40,348 bases of DNA, taken from contig CAKZKQ010000439.1 in NCBI GenBank assembly GCA_937123825.1, positions 1-40,348 of the forward strand, read 5' to 3'. Both the position numbers and the translations under genes were made by a program. Positions within the stretch are counted from its first letter, which is position 1; every line of letters begins with the position of its first letter. This DNA comes from an uncultured Pseudomonadota bacterium. GTDB taxonomy: Bacteria; Myxococcota_A; Bradymonadia; Bradymonadales; GCA-2716585. Shown piece after piece: positions 32,601 to 39,887 of the stretch. The notes under the pieces were generated by a model. That model worked only from the letters and a program-made list of their open reading frames with translations, ran no database searches and was not told the origin of the DNA.

Positions 32601-35598
32601 GCCCGGCGTGCTCAAGAGCGGCGACTCGCGCGGCTTCAACGCCGACAACGCCAAAGGCAGCCTCACCGCCACACTCAGCGCCCGGGCAGAGATCACCACT
32701 CCGGCCACCGCCGAGCTGGCCACCATCGGCCAACCTGGCGCCACCCAAACCGTCACCCTCGAAGACACCATCGCCGAGGTGCACTTCATCGATCCCCGGA
32801 TTTACACGGCAGGCTTCAACGACGCCGACCCCACAGCGCTCCAGTGGCCCCAATCAATCTCCCACCCAACATGGGAGGCCTTTGTCCAGGCCGCCACCGA
32901 GGGCCAAAACGACGACGGCGCATTCAACGTCCGCACCTTCCGCGCCCAACGCGACAACAACGGCACCTGGCGCGCCCCCGTCGAGCTTTGGACCATGACC
33001 CCAGGCACCTTCGCGCCGCTCGCCGTGGCCATCACACAACGCGGCGCGGTGGGCGTCGTGCCCTACGCAAGGCCCCTGGACCGAGAGCCGCTGCGCGGCG
33101 CGCGCTTTGCCCCCTGGATGGGGGACATGCTCAACATCATCGGCTCACTGGCCAACGCCGACGTGGGGTTGAGCGTCGCCGAACAACTCCCGCTGGGTCC
33201 GCTGCGGGTCTCGGAGTCCTTTGAGGGGGGCATTGTGCTCGATGAGCAGGGTTACCTGGACTACCAATACTGGGTCGGGGTGACCTTTCAGGAGGGGCAA
33301 CCCGCGCCAAACAAGGGCTTGATCGGCCTGGCAGGCGGTCATGTGGGACTCTCAGCCACAGGGCGCGTGGAGTTTTTGTCGATGGGACGCACCGGTGAAG
33401 TCACCGTCAGCGGCCGAGGCGCGCTGACCACGACCCGCGATCTGGTCGAGACCGGCGCCGCCACGCCAGGGCTGGCAAGGCGCGTGTCGCGGGGCCTGGT
33501 GACCTTCATCAAGCCTGCGGTGAGCGTCGAGGCGAGCCTGGGGGTGGCGCAGCGGATTGGTGGGGATGGGGATGCGGCGCGGTTTCGGTTGCAGCGAGAG
33601 GTTGGCGGCAGCGTTCGCACAGGGGTGCGCGTCAATTTGGAGCCCTTTTTTGCCCTCATCCCTGGGATTGGACCGGCACTGAGCAGGCTCAAGGCGCTGG
33701 GGGTGGAGTGCACACTGAGGTTTTTGATTGAGCTTGGGGGGACTTTCCGCAGCAACATGGTCACCGGGTATGTTCAGAACGAAGAGACCCCGCAAGGCGC
33801 GGCGATGATCGGCAGCTTTCTGGGGCCAGACCAGGGGGTCCGCCAACCTCCCCAGAGCTTCACCTTCAAGTCCAGCATCGCCCTGGAGTTTCAAACCCCT
33901 GGCAACCTCTTGAGGGCTTCAGGCGGCATTCAACTGGGTCCGCCCGAGGGACGCCCTGCGCCGGGACTGGAGGTGACCTTCGCCACCGACAGCGACGCCC
34001 CGTATGTGCGCCGGGTGCGCGGCGCCGTCAGCGCCACCGCCAGCGTGGGCTTCTCCATCGCAGGCCGCTCGCTCTCGCGGCGCTTTCAGTTTGATGTGTT
34101 GGGCATCGACTGGCAGTCCGGCACCGACCCTTTTGTGACCCTGACCCCCAACCAGGAAACCACCACCGTGCTGACGCCCATGACTGCCCCGGCGCCGTCC
34201 TGGGTGGATGACGCAGGCGTGTTGGTGGAGCGCTTCTACCCGGCAGCACACTGGGACACAAACGCCAAAGACGCGCTGGCGTTCATTCAAACCGATCCCG
34301 ACACGGGCGCCATGGACATCATGGTGTCGCTCCCCCAGACCGAATCCAAAGCAGGCCGCCAGCCCGTGCGCGTGGCCAACACCGAAGGCGCCGCCGAGGT
34401 CGCCATCGCCGAACTTGACGATGGCCGGCAGATGGTGGCCTGGCTGGGCTTTGGCGCCGCAGACCTGGGCAACCCCTACGCCCAGATGTCCGTCTTCTAC
34501 ACCATCTCCGACGATCCATCAGGGCAAAGCTGGCAGCCCCCCACATTGATCACCCAACTGGACGGCTACGGCGTCCACCTGCTCTTGTCCACCAGCGCCA
34601 ACAGCGCCGCGCTGGTCTGGATGGTCTCCGAAAACGCCCTGTCCACCCAACGCGACGTACACGCCGCGCTCTGGGACGGCGAAGACTTTGGCGCCGTCCA
34701 AACCATCACCGAGCGGGCCAGCGTCCTCAACGCCGCGCTCGAAGGCCTCCAGGACCCTGAAAAGTCGGACTTTGCCCTGGTTTTGCAACACCAAGGCGGC
34801 CTGCTTCAGGCCCACCAACTCACCCCAGACACCATCTCCGCACCCACCGAACTGGCCAACGACAGCGCCGCAGGGCTCGCCATGACCGCCAACAACCAGG
34901 GCGGCGTCCACCTTGTCTACGACACCGCCAACGGCGACCTGGCCCTCTTAAGCCGCACCGCCCAAAGCCCCTGGGCCGCGCCCCAGGTGGCCATCGAGGG
35001 TGAAGGCGCCCGCGACCTCACCGCGTTGTCCTGGCCCTCAGACGTCCCCGACGCCGAGGCCGGAGGGATTTTACTCGCCTGGACCGTGTCCAACGGCGGC
35101 GACGACCTCTTGCGCTACGCCACCCTTTCCCCAGAAGGCCTCCCCATCGACGGCCCACACACCATCGAAGATGAACTCCAGGGCAACCTCTTCAAGCCCC
35201 AGCTTTCACTCTGGAGCCGGGAACCTCTGGCAGCAGCGCTGCGCGTCATCCACCCGTCCGCCAACCAGGATCGTCTGGTCGAATACATCCTCTTGCCCGG
35301 CCAGGACCCCATCGCCCCGGCCCCGCCCGAAGACCAGCCCACCCCCCCGGCCCACCCCGACGCAGATCCCGACGCCCGCGACTCCCCCGACGCTCAAGAC
35401 AACACCGACGCTGCCCAAAACCCAGACGCCGACCCTTCACCGCAGCCCCCCGGCACCAACCCAGGCGACGATGGCTGCGCCTGCCAGACACTCCCCCCTC
35501 AATCCCCAGGCTCGCCGTTGTGGCCCCCGGTGCTCCTGCTCCTGGCGGTCGTCTGGCACCGGACGCGCAGTGCACGGGCGGGGCGCAAAAAGATATGA
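29608..35598 (+). CDS. Very large secreted protein with carboxypeptidase-regulatory-like domains and MYXO-CTERM-like tail
   Basis: 1996 residues. The signal peptide (~1-26) ends AALGQ. Several beta-sandwich carboxypeptidase-regulatory-like domains follow: ~28-110 (GQVLGASDGAPIEGAQVTLD), ~220-320 (IEGAVVEI...DASGNVSFGNLP) and ~893-965 (ISGQVVDESTGEPLSGANI). A Gly-rich beta segment (~1215-1500) and a region with repeated short beta strands (~1540-1890, propeller-like, e.g. DDGRQMVAWLGFG, NNQGGVHLVYD) come next. A Pro/Asp linker then precedes CAC, a hydrophobic helix (LWPPVLLLLAVVW) and an Arg/Lys tail, the MYXO-CTERM layout. ATG 29608 follows GGGGGAAAACCG. It is probably displayed on the cell surface. 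No catalytic motif seen. Confidence 0.88.
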   Translation: MRVHACQSLAWATFVTVLLWTPAALGQHVFHGQVLGASDGAPIEGAQVTLDLDEDGQPEAQTQSNVLGLYEILWPDELTDQTAALRAVHPRHRPQAHTLTPNTDNTRQDFVLETLPNNQGEVALDVEIHCVISNSTLPDTTLTLLRWDNPQGDGAPTDTSEHTTGALGRLRIEGIPAGFYRLELRRTGWLPLSWPPEGTAELNQDQTAIIGLEPEDATLNLTVRGSLPTQQAEPDVDQPIEGAVVEIIGVDLSTGEDTTPAQMLRTDASGNVSFGNLPAVPHRVQIKKMGYQPQHTLITPDPNGAFPSASVSIRTHPDTALQLNVTASDFPRDVPFGAGFFVYGIEGTHTEGIERRINTQDFTHRDNTNQALIHNLLPGQYRVVLRHDLRYARDYTGDVGPLQNPPRLFYRYQPLQAVVEIAHAQRTTVPLHLEPVPTTLSGTLWAHEGFSPAQNRHTAPQPIHNTVANQTIELIPDPQLQRVLGVERLQTQTDDQGRYTIDILPGYYGLRVPRAGFTTGTIQARSEGGLVCVSSGDDRWPYGIWPHTDYNPNSVARGPLALTNQCRSGLDIHIRRAALNVVFGIREDNNGAFRGAFFPEQSPTTLSLFDFSPAEITAEGPNTPTHTRTQKTTVEFYGLNAGTWTFTAQPHPHYSFATQELDDNTHTLDIAPFPLPGDPPAAVPDDRSNPPNTEQVHFITQWTTELLEPLAERVTVFRISRQDWNGNGYSPVPGAFGGWFERDIAPGVFTPFSVASLLPLDAGYAYFPCTDNTWYKTRITGNAFSYRCGGPQSDASPDNAPTQLSALNLNVSVRTSPLFRLNGDQPLPDIPITITPTTGDPLTATHGQTLTTTHWPELLDVQPPTGWILDDAQTRLDILTPTLTATLACHLRRGTGISGQVVDESTGEPLSGANITAFNRAGQIIGAHVSGPDGNFALTLPTTPEVWLQTEARGFIPQRIHARFPQENPDLTGLRTEARPLPAPDLTNFEVDRFGVFLPGVLKSGDSRGFNADNAKGSLTATLSARAEITTPATAELATIGQPGATQTVTLEDTIAEVHFIDPRIYTAGFNDADPTALQWPQSISHPTWEAFVQAATEGQNDDGAFNVRTFRAQRDNNGTWRAPVELWTMTPGTFAPLAVAITQRGAVGVVPYARPLDREPLRGARFAPWMGDMLNIIGSLANADVGLSVAEQLPLGPLRVSESFEGGIVLDEQGYLDYQYWVGVTFQEGQPAPNKGLIGLAGGHVGLSATGRVEFLSMGRTGEVTVSGRGALTTTRDLVETGAATPGLARRVSRGLVTFIKPAVSVEASLGVAQRIGGDGDAARFRLQREVGGSVRTGVRVNLEPFFALIPGIGPALSRLKALGVECTLRFLIELGGTFRSNMVTGYVQNEETPQGAAMIGSFLGPDQGVRQPPQSFTFKSSIALEFQTPGNLLRASGGIQLGPPEGRPAPGLEVTFATDSDAPYVRRVRGAVSATASVGFSIAGRSLSRRFQFDVLGIDWQSGTDPFVTLTPNQETTTVLTPMTAPAPSWVDDAGVLVERFYPAAHWDTNAKDALAFIQTDPDTGAMDIMVSLPQTESKAGRQPVRVANTEGAAEVAIAELDDGRQMVAWLGFGAADLGNPYAQMSVFYTISDDPSGQSWQPPTLITQLDGYGVHLLLSTSANSAALVWMVSENALSTQRDVHAALWDGEDFGAVQTITERASVLNAALEGLQDPEKSDFALVLQHQGGLLQAHQLTPDTISAPTELANDSAAGLAMTANNQGGVHLVYDTANGDLALLSRTAQSPWAAPQVAIEGEGARDLTALSWPSDVPDAEAGGILLAWTVSNGGDDLLRYATLSPEGLPIDGPHTIEDELQGNLFKPQLSLWSREPLAAALRVIHPSANQDRLVEYILLPGQDPIAPAPPEDQPTPPAHPDADPDARDSPDAQDNTDAAQNPDADPSPQPPGTNPGDDGCACQTLPPQSPGSPLWPPVLLLLAVVWHRTRSARAGRKKI

Positions 35599-35803
35599 AC
35601 GATGCCCAAAGGCACAAGGAGCACATTGCCTAGCATCCGACGCCACAAAACCTTGCCTCCTGCGCGCTTTCTTGTGCACCCCTTCTAGAGCACACTCCTG
35701 CCCCATCCAAACGCTGCGCCCCCTTCTTGCCAGCGCCCACATCGGCTATGCTCCGCCGCGTCAACTTGCACCTTGCCCCACCCAAGACCACACAGGACGC
35801 CTC

Positions 35804-36676
35804 ATGCGCTACGAAGGCCCTCTTTATCGCCCCCCATCTGAACACAACGCCTACATTCTGCAGGCCACCATCGGATGCAGCCACAACCTGTGCACCTACT
35901 GCGACATGTACCGCAGCAAGGCGTTTCGAGTGCGGCCTCTGGAAGAGTCACTTGAGGACTTGAAGATGGCCGCGGCGCGCTACGGCAACCGCGTCGAAAA
36001 GGTCTTTGTGGCCGACGGAGACGCGCTGATCCTGGACACGGACCACTGGCTGGAGTTGCTGGGGGCGGCCCGGGAGCATTTTCCGGGGCTACGGCGAGTG
36101 TCGTGTTACGCGATGGCGAGCAACGTGCTGGAGAAGAGCGATGAGGAGTTGCGGGCGTTGGCCAAAGCGGGGTTGACGCAGCTTTACATTGGACCAGAAA
36201 GCGGCGACGGGCCGACGCTCAAGCGCCTGGTCAAGGGCGCCACCTACGACGACCACGTCGAGGCGGCGCGCCGGGCCCAGGCGGCGGGCATGAAGATCAG
36301 CGTCATTGTGCTGCTGGGGGCCGGGGGGACCGCCCGCAGCCAGGAACACGCCCAGGAGACCGCGCGGCTGATCACCGACATGGACCCGCAGTTTCTGGCA
36401 GCGCTGACGCTGACGGTCATCCCCGACACGCCCATGGCGCGCATGCAAGACAAGGGGCTCTTTGAGTTGCCCGACATTTATGGGCTCTTGGGCGAACTGC
36501 GAACAATTGTGGATGTGTGCAGGCCGACAGAGGCGCTTTTTCGGACCAACCATGCCTCCAACCACCTGCCCATCGGCGGCCGCCTGCCCCAAGACCGCCA
36601 GCGCATCCTGGAGGTCATTGACGCCGCCCTGGACGGACGCATTCCGCTGCGCCCCGAGCATTTTCGCGGGCTTTGA
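35804..36676 (+). CDS. Radical SAM enzyme
   Basis: 290 residues. The [4Fe-4S] site is Cys25, Cys30 and Cys33 in CSHNLCTYCDMY, a C-x4-C-x2-C spacing in place of the common C-x3-C-x2-C. Then come VFVADGDALIL (strand 2 region), LTQLYIGPESGDG (the G-x-ES segment that helps bind SAM) and SVIVLLGAGG. A HemN/Elp3-like TIM-barrel core is likely, without extra cluster domains. The substrate is unknown. Relatives with an N-terminal ATxGCSHNxCxYC and MYRxKxFRVR are usually annotated only as radical SAM proteins. ATG 35804 has AGGACG upstream. It is followed closely by a small membrane protein. Confidence 0.88.
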   Translation: MRYEGPLYRPPSEHNAYILQATIGCSHNLCTYCDMYRSKAFRVRPLEESLEDLKMAAARYGNRVEKVFVADGDALILDTDHWLELLGAAREHFPGLRRVSCYAMASNVLEKSDEELRALAKAGLTQLYIGPESGDGPTLKRLVKGATYDDHVEAARRAQAAGMKISVIVLLGAGGTARSQEHAQETARLITDMDPQFLAALTLTVIPDTPMARMQDKGLFELPDIYGLLGELRTIVDVCRPTEALFRTNHASNHLPIGGRLPQDRQRILEVIDAALDGRIPLRPEHFRGL

Positions 36677-36763
36677 CCCCAAAAATACGCACAACACGCA
36701 TGGCTCGCCCGTCCGAACGGTGTGGTTCCACACTCAAAGCACCACACCGCGCGAGACCCATCA

Positions 36764-37225
36764 GTGTCCACACCCAACAACCCCAAGCGCCACGTGCCCA
36801 TGGCGTGGCTCAACAGGCTCAAATGGCCCACGCGCCTGGCCGTGTTGGCCACCCTCACGTCTTGGTTTATCCTGGTCTGCATAACCCCTCTGGTCAGCAG
36901 CCCATTGGCCCACATCATCCACGCCGTCCCCATTGCCCTGGTCACCCTGGCAGAGTGGCGCCATCGAAACCTGCTAAGGCTCGACAAGGACCCACGCATC
37001 GGCTTCTTTTACCTAGCCGCCTGGCTCTCCCCCACCATCCTCCTGTCCCAAGCCGCCTTTTTCCTGGCCTTTGCCATCGTTGGCCTCTTTGGACACGGCA
37101 TCAAACCCGCAGCAACAGACAGCATCATCGGAATCTGGAGCACCATGGCCGCAATGACCACAGCTTGCACCGGCCTGATCGCAATCTTCGCTGGTGCCAT
37201 CCACATCGCGGCCAACACCCGCTGA
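36764..37225 (+). CDS. Small membrane protein, unknown function
   Basis: About 153 residues from GTG 36764, with ATG 36800 and GTG 36722 as alternatives. Four hydrophobic helices are visible (LAVLATLTSWFILVCIT, HIIHAVPIALVTLAEW, FFYLAAWLSPTILLSQAAFF, MTTACTGLIAIFAGAIHIAA). The N-terminus is basic. No family was recognised. It lies 87 bases after the radical SAM gene on the same strand, but with no good ribosome site. After its stop the sequence reads TGATACCAAG, recalling the ends of the palindromic repeat family. Confidence 0.6.
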   Translation: MSTPNNPKRHVPMAWLNRLKWPTRLAVLATLTSWFILVCITPLVSSPLAHIIHAVPIALVTLAEWRHRNLLRLDKDPRIGFFYLAAWLSPTILLSQAAFFLAFAIVGLFGHGIKPAATDSIIGIWSTMAAMTTACTGLIAIFAGAIHIAANTR

Positions 37226-37320
37226 TACCAAGCTGGGGTTGCGCACGTCACAAAGAGACTTAATCTGTGCCCATCGTTTCACGGATCGCCAAAGATCCGC
37301 AGTCCACAGGACAACACGTC

Positions 37321-37446
37321 ATGTCCATGACAGAGCAAAACCAGCCCCGCACACAGGGGCTCAAGGGAGGACAGGCGCTGGCTTTGCGCCGCGATGCACA
37401 ACGCCGTGCAGCGCGCAAAGCCATGGGCAACACTTCAAGGTCTTAA
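37321..37446 (+). CDS. Possible small ORF ending at the repeat element boundary
   Basis: ATG 37321 to TAA 37446, 41 residues: MSMTEQNQPRTQGLKGGQAL, then an Arg/Ala-rich part (ALRRDAQRRAARKAMG). The stop TAA lies within the first bases of the element's left inverted repeat (TTAAGG). It could be a small basic protein or the 5' part of a gene interrupted by the element. No strong ribosome site. Confidence 0.3.
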   Translation: MSMTEQNQPRTQGLKGGQALALRRDAQRRAARKAMGNTSRS

Positions 37447-37690
37447 GGCGTGTTTGCAAAATCTCCCATCGACATGCGGCCCGATGACAACGATCCCGTC
37501 GTCATCGATGCTCGACGAACCTCCAGTTCGTCTGCGCTCTCTTCGATTGTAGAGAATCTCAAGGTCTAAGAGATGCCATTTTCCAATGTCATCTCTTGAG
37601 AGTCACTGTCGTGACTCCAAGCCTTTCGACTCTCTGCCTCGATGCCATCGGGCTCGCCTGTCTCGGTCCTATTTTGCAAACACGCCTTAA
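37443..37690 (-). repeat. MITE-like structured element, copy 2, with perfect 20 bp ends
   Basis: Terminal inverted repeats TTAAGGCGTGTTTGCAAAAT are identical at both ends. The inside (minus strand) aligns with 7580-7760: hairpins GAGTCAC/GTGACTC, AAGAGATG-CATT-GGAA-AATG-CATCTCTT and CGAAC/GTTCG are present in the same order. No protein is encoded. The intact ends suggest recent mobility, with the TTAA (or inner TA) edge as a possible target duplication. Confidence 0.8.
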
Positions 37691-38217
37691 CAGGCCAACG
37701 TGCCCGAAATTGCGCCGAGCGCGACCATTGCGTCGCCCTCTTTTGATGCGGACACACAACCCCTGACCAACCGCCGCGGCCACAGGCCATGGGGCAAGGC
37801 AGCCCGTGCGTCCCACCAAACATCACATTTTGAAGCCAACATACCGCCGCTGTGCCCTGGCATGCACAAGGCCTTCGGCACCACTGCGTCCAAACTGAGC
37901 GCTGCTTCAAGCGGGACCATCGCGGGCAAAACCGCCTGTACAGAGCCCCATTGAGCCACGCTCATACCAAACCACACCGCTGGCCTGGCGCCGCTTCACA
38001 AACGCGCCTCCAAGGCCGTAGGTGTCCGTTCAGGCGCACCCATGACAGCGCCGCGCTCGGTCCAGTTGCAAAACGGCCGAGTTCGACTGTCACGGCGCTC
38101 AAAACGGTGTTGAAGCAGACGCATAGGTGCCGCCCCAAGCTCCAGGCGCGCAGTAGTGCATTGCCAGCAGTGCCCCAAACAAAGGACGTGGGCGCCGCTG
38201 GCCAAAGGACATACACC

Positions 38218-39300
38218 ATGAATACCCCTTTGAACGTCGTCTTTGACATGGAAACCCACGACCCCGACGACTTCCTGACCCTCCTCCTGCTCCTGGGCCA
38301 CCCCCAGGTCAACCTCAAGGCCGTCACCATCACCCCCGGCTCGCCCTTTCAAGTCGCCCTGGTCCGCCGGGCGCTGTCCTGGTTCGACGCGGACATCCCC
38401 GTGGGCGCCCACAACCTCCAGCGCTACAAAGGCTGCGTCTCAAGCTGGCACTACCACGCCTACGGGCTGACCGGCCCCAGCCTCGACGCGCGCCCAGGCG
38501 GCGAAGTCCTCTTTGAAGCCTGCGATCTGGACACGACGCTGGTGACCGGCGCGCCGCTCAAAAACCTGGGCGCCGCCATGGCCATCCCCGGCTTTGAGTT
38601 GGGACGCTGGGTCGCGCAAGGCGGCTTTGCCGGCGAAGGCGTCATCCCCCGCGAGCGCCAACTGGCCAAGTTCAAAGGCATGACCACCTGCCCCACCTTC
38701 AACCTCAACGGCGACCCCCGCGCCGCCATCCGTGCCCTGAAACACCCGGGCATCAAAGCGCGCCGCTTTGTCTCCAAGAACGTCTGTCATGGCGTGGTCT
38801 ACGACCAGCAGATGCACCTCGAAATCGCCAAACTCAAGGGCCGCTCACACTCTCTGAGGCTGATCTGGCAAGGCATGGAGACGTACCTGAGCCGCAAGCG
38901 CAAACGCCGCTGGACCAGCCCCCGAGACAGCGGCCTGGACGACAACGACACCGTCATGCTCATCGACGCCGACGGCAACAACCAGGGACACACCACGCTG
39001 CTGCTGGCCGAAGCGGCCGCCACCGAAGCCGGCATGGGGCTGCGCCGCCTCAAACAACGCGGTCAGGTCCCCGTCTGCCGCATTGGAAACCCCCAAACCG
39101 TGGAAGGCAAAAAACTCCACGACCCGCTGGCGGCCTGCTGCGCCATCGATCCCCAGATTGGCCAGTGGGCCGAGGTCGACCTCTACAGAGACCAACGCGG
39201 ACACTGGGGCTCGCGACCCTCACCCGGCAGCGACACCTGGATCATCACCGACTACGATCACCCACGCTTTATGGATGTCCTGACCCGCAGCGCACGCTGA
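38218..39300 (+). CDS. Inosine-uridine-type nucleoside hydrolase
   Basis: 360 residues of the IUNH fold. The N-terminal Ca2+-binding Asp cluster is visible in VVFDMETHDPDDF (Asp10, Asp15, Asp17, Asp18; usual form DxDxxxDD), followed by a strand with VTITPGSP. The late active-site His-Asp appears as KLHDPLAACCAID (about 301-302). Such enzymes cleave the N-glycosidic bond of nucleosides for salvage. The Met-Glu-Thr-His insertion in the Asp motif and the long middle (ICVSKNVCHGVVYD-like region, about 185-200) differ from E. coli RihA/B, so the substrate is uncertain and could be another N-ribosyl compound. ATG 38218 has AAAGGA nine bases upstream. A strong hairpin follows the stop. Confidence 0.85.
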   Translation: MNTPLNVVFDMETHDPDDFLTLLLLLGHPQVNLKAVTITPGSPFQVALVRRALSWFDADIPVGAHNLQRYKGCVSSWHYHAYGLTGPSLDARPGGEVLFEACDLDTTLVTGAPLKNLGAAMAIPGFELGRWVAQGGFAGEGVIPRERQLAKFKGMTTCPTFNLNGDPRAAIRALKHPGIKARRFVSKNVCHGVVYDQQMHLEIAKLKGRSHSLRLIWQGMETYLSRKRKRRWTSPRDSGLDDNDTVMLIDADGNNQGHTTLLLAEAAATEAGMGLRRLKQRGQVPVCRIGNPQTVEGKKLHDPLAACCAIDPQIGQWAEVDLYRDQRGHWGSRPSPGSDTWIITDYDHPRFMDVLTRSAR

Positions 39301-39317
39301 GCCAGGCATGACATCGC

Positions 39318-39351
39318 CCGCGCAGGCCGCCGCTCAATGCGGCCTGCGCGG
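39318..39351 (+). terminator. Hairpin after the nucleoside hydrolase gene
   Basis: CCGCGCAGGCCGC, loop CGCTCAAT, GCGGCCTGCGCGG: 13 bp perfect stem, 17 bases after the stop. It is followed by CCCCCTGTTG, not a T-run. It is the last feature that fits the resident genome before the apparent junction. Confidence 0.6.
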
Positions 39352-39371
39352 CCCCCTGTTGACACTGGCCA

Positions 39372-39887
39372 TTGTCAGCCAGAGCGTCTAAACTTCAACG
39401 TGGACAAACCATCCACACCGCACCACGCGTGGTGACGCTGGAGGATATCGAGCATTTCGCCCATTTCACCGGCGACACCTTCTACGCGCATATGGACGAC
39501 GCAGCCGCCACGCGGAACCCGGTCGTTCCGGGCCGCGTCGCGCATGGCTACCTGCTGTTGTCCTTTGCGGCGGGGATGTTCGTGGAGCCGAATGAAGGCC
39601 CGGTTCTGGCCAATACCGGGCTGGATGGTCTGCGTTTCATGAAGCCGGTGCAGGCAGGCGACGCGATCAAGGTGCGGCTGACGGTGAAGAAGAAGACCCG
39701 GCGTAATGACGAGTATGGCGAGGTGCGCTGGCATGCGACCCTGACCAATCAGGATGACGAAATGGTCGCGGAATACGAGCTTGCGACCAGGGTTGCCTGC
39801 GGAGAGTGGCGGGTCAGGGCGCGCCTGCCTATAGTCGCGCCATGGAGACGGAAAGCCAGACATTCAGGGATGCGGCGGCGCTGCTGA
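39372..39887 (+). pseudogene. paaZ: Truncated paaZ: MaoC-like hydratase domain only
   Basis: From about 39390 the frame encodes KLQRGQTIHTAPRVVTLEDI, then FTGDTFYAHMDD, GRVAHGYLLLSFAAG and LANTGLDGLRFMKPV, a clear match to the C-terminal R-specific enoyl-CoA hydratase (MaoC) domain of the bifunctional ring-opening enzyme PaaZ of phenylacetate breakdown. The ~500-residue aldehyde dehydrogenase part is missing: an in-frame stop lies at 39360, and the only start is a TTG at 39372 without a ribosome site. The catalytic region (FTGDTFYAH) is intact. After YELATRVA the frame runs on for ~30 unusual residues over the start of the next gene. The loss is best explained by a sequence join near 39352-39390. 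Confidence 0.75.

Larger units (their letters stand above)
37226..38217. other. Gene-poor region with a MITE-like element (992 bp)
   Basis: It holds a short possible ORF (37321-37446), the 248 bp inverted-repeat element (37443-37690), and then ~530 bp (37691-38217) in which I see only short open frames with no family resemblance and no clear repeats. The ribosome site of the nucleoside hydrolase (AAAGGA) is at the right end. Confidence 0.6.

Noticed and set aside
37222..37235. TGATACCAAG after the small membrane protein as a sixth palindromic element.
   Set aside because: No matching complementary arm follows within ~200 bases, so it is at best a fragment.
39359..39392. TTGACA followed by TCTAAACT as a promoter in front of the paaZ fragment.
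   Set aside because: The spacing is about 22 bases, too long for a good promoter, and it straddles the suspected join.
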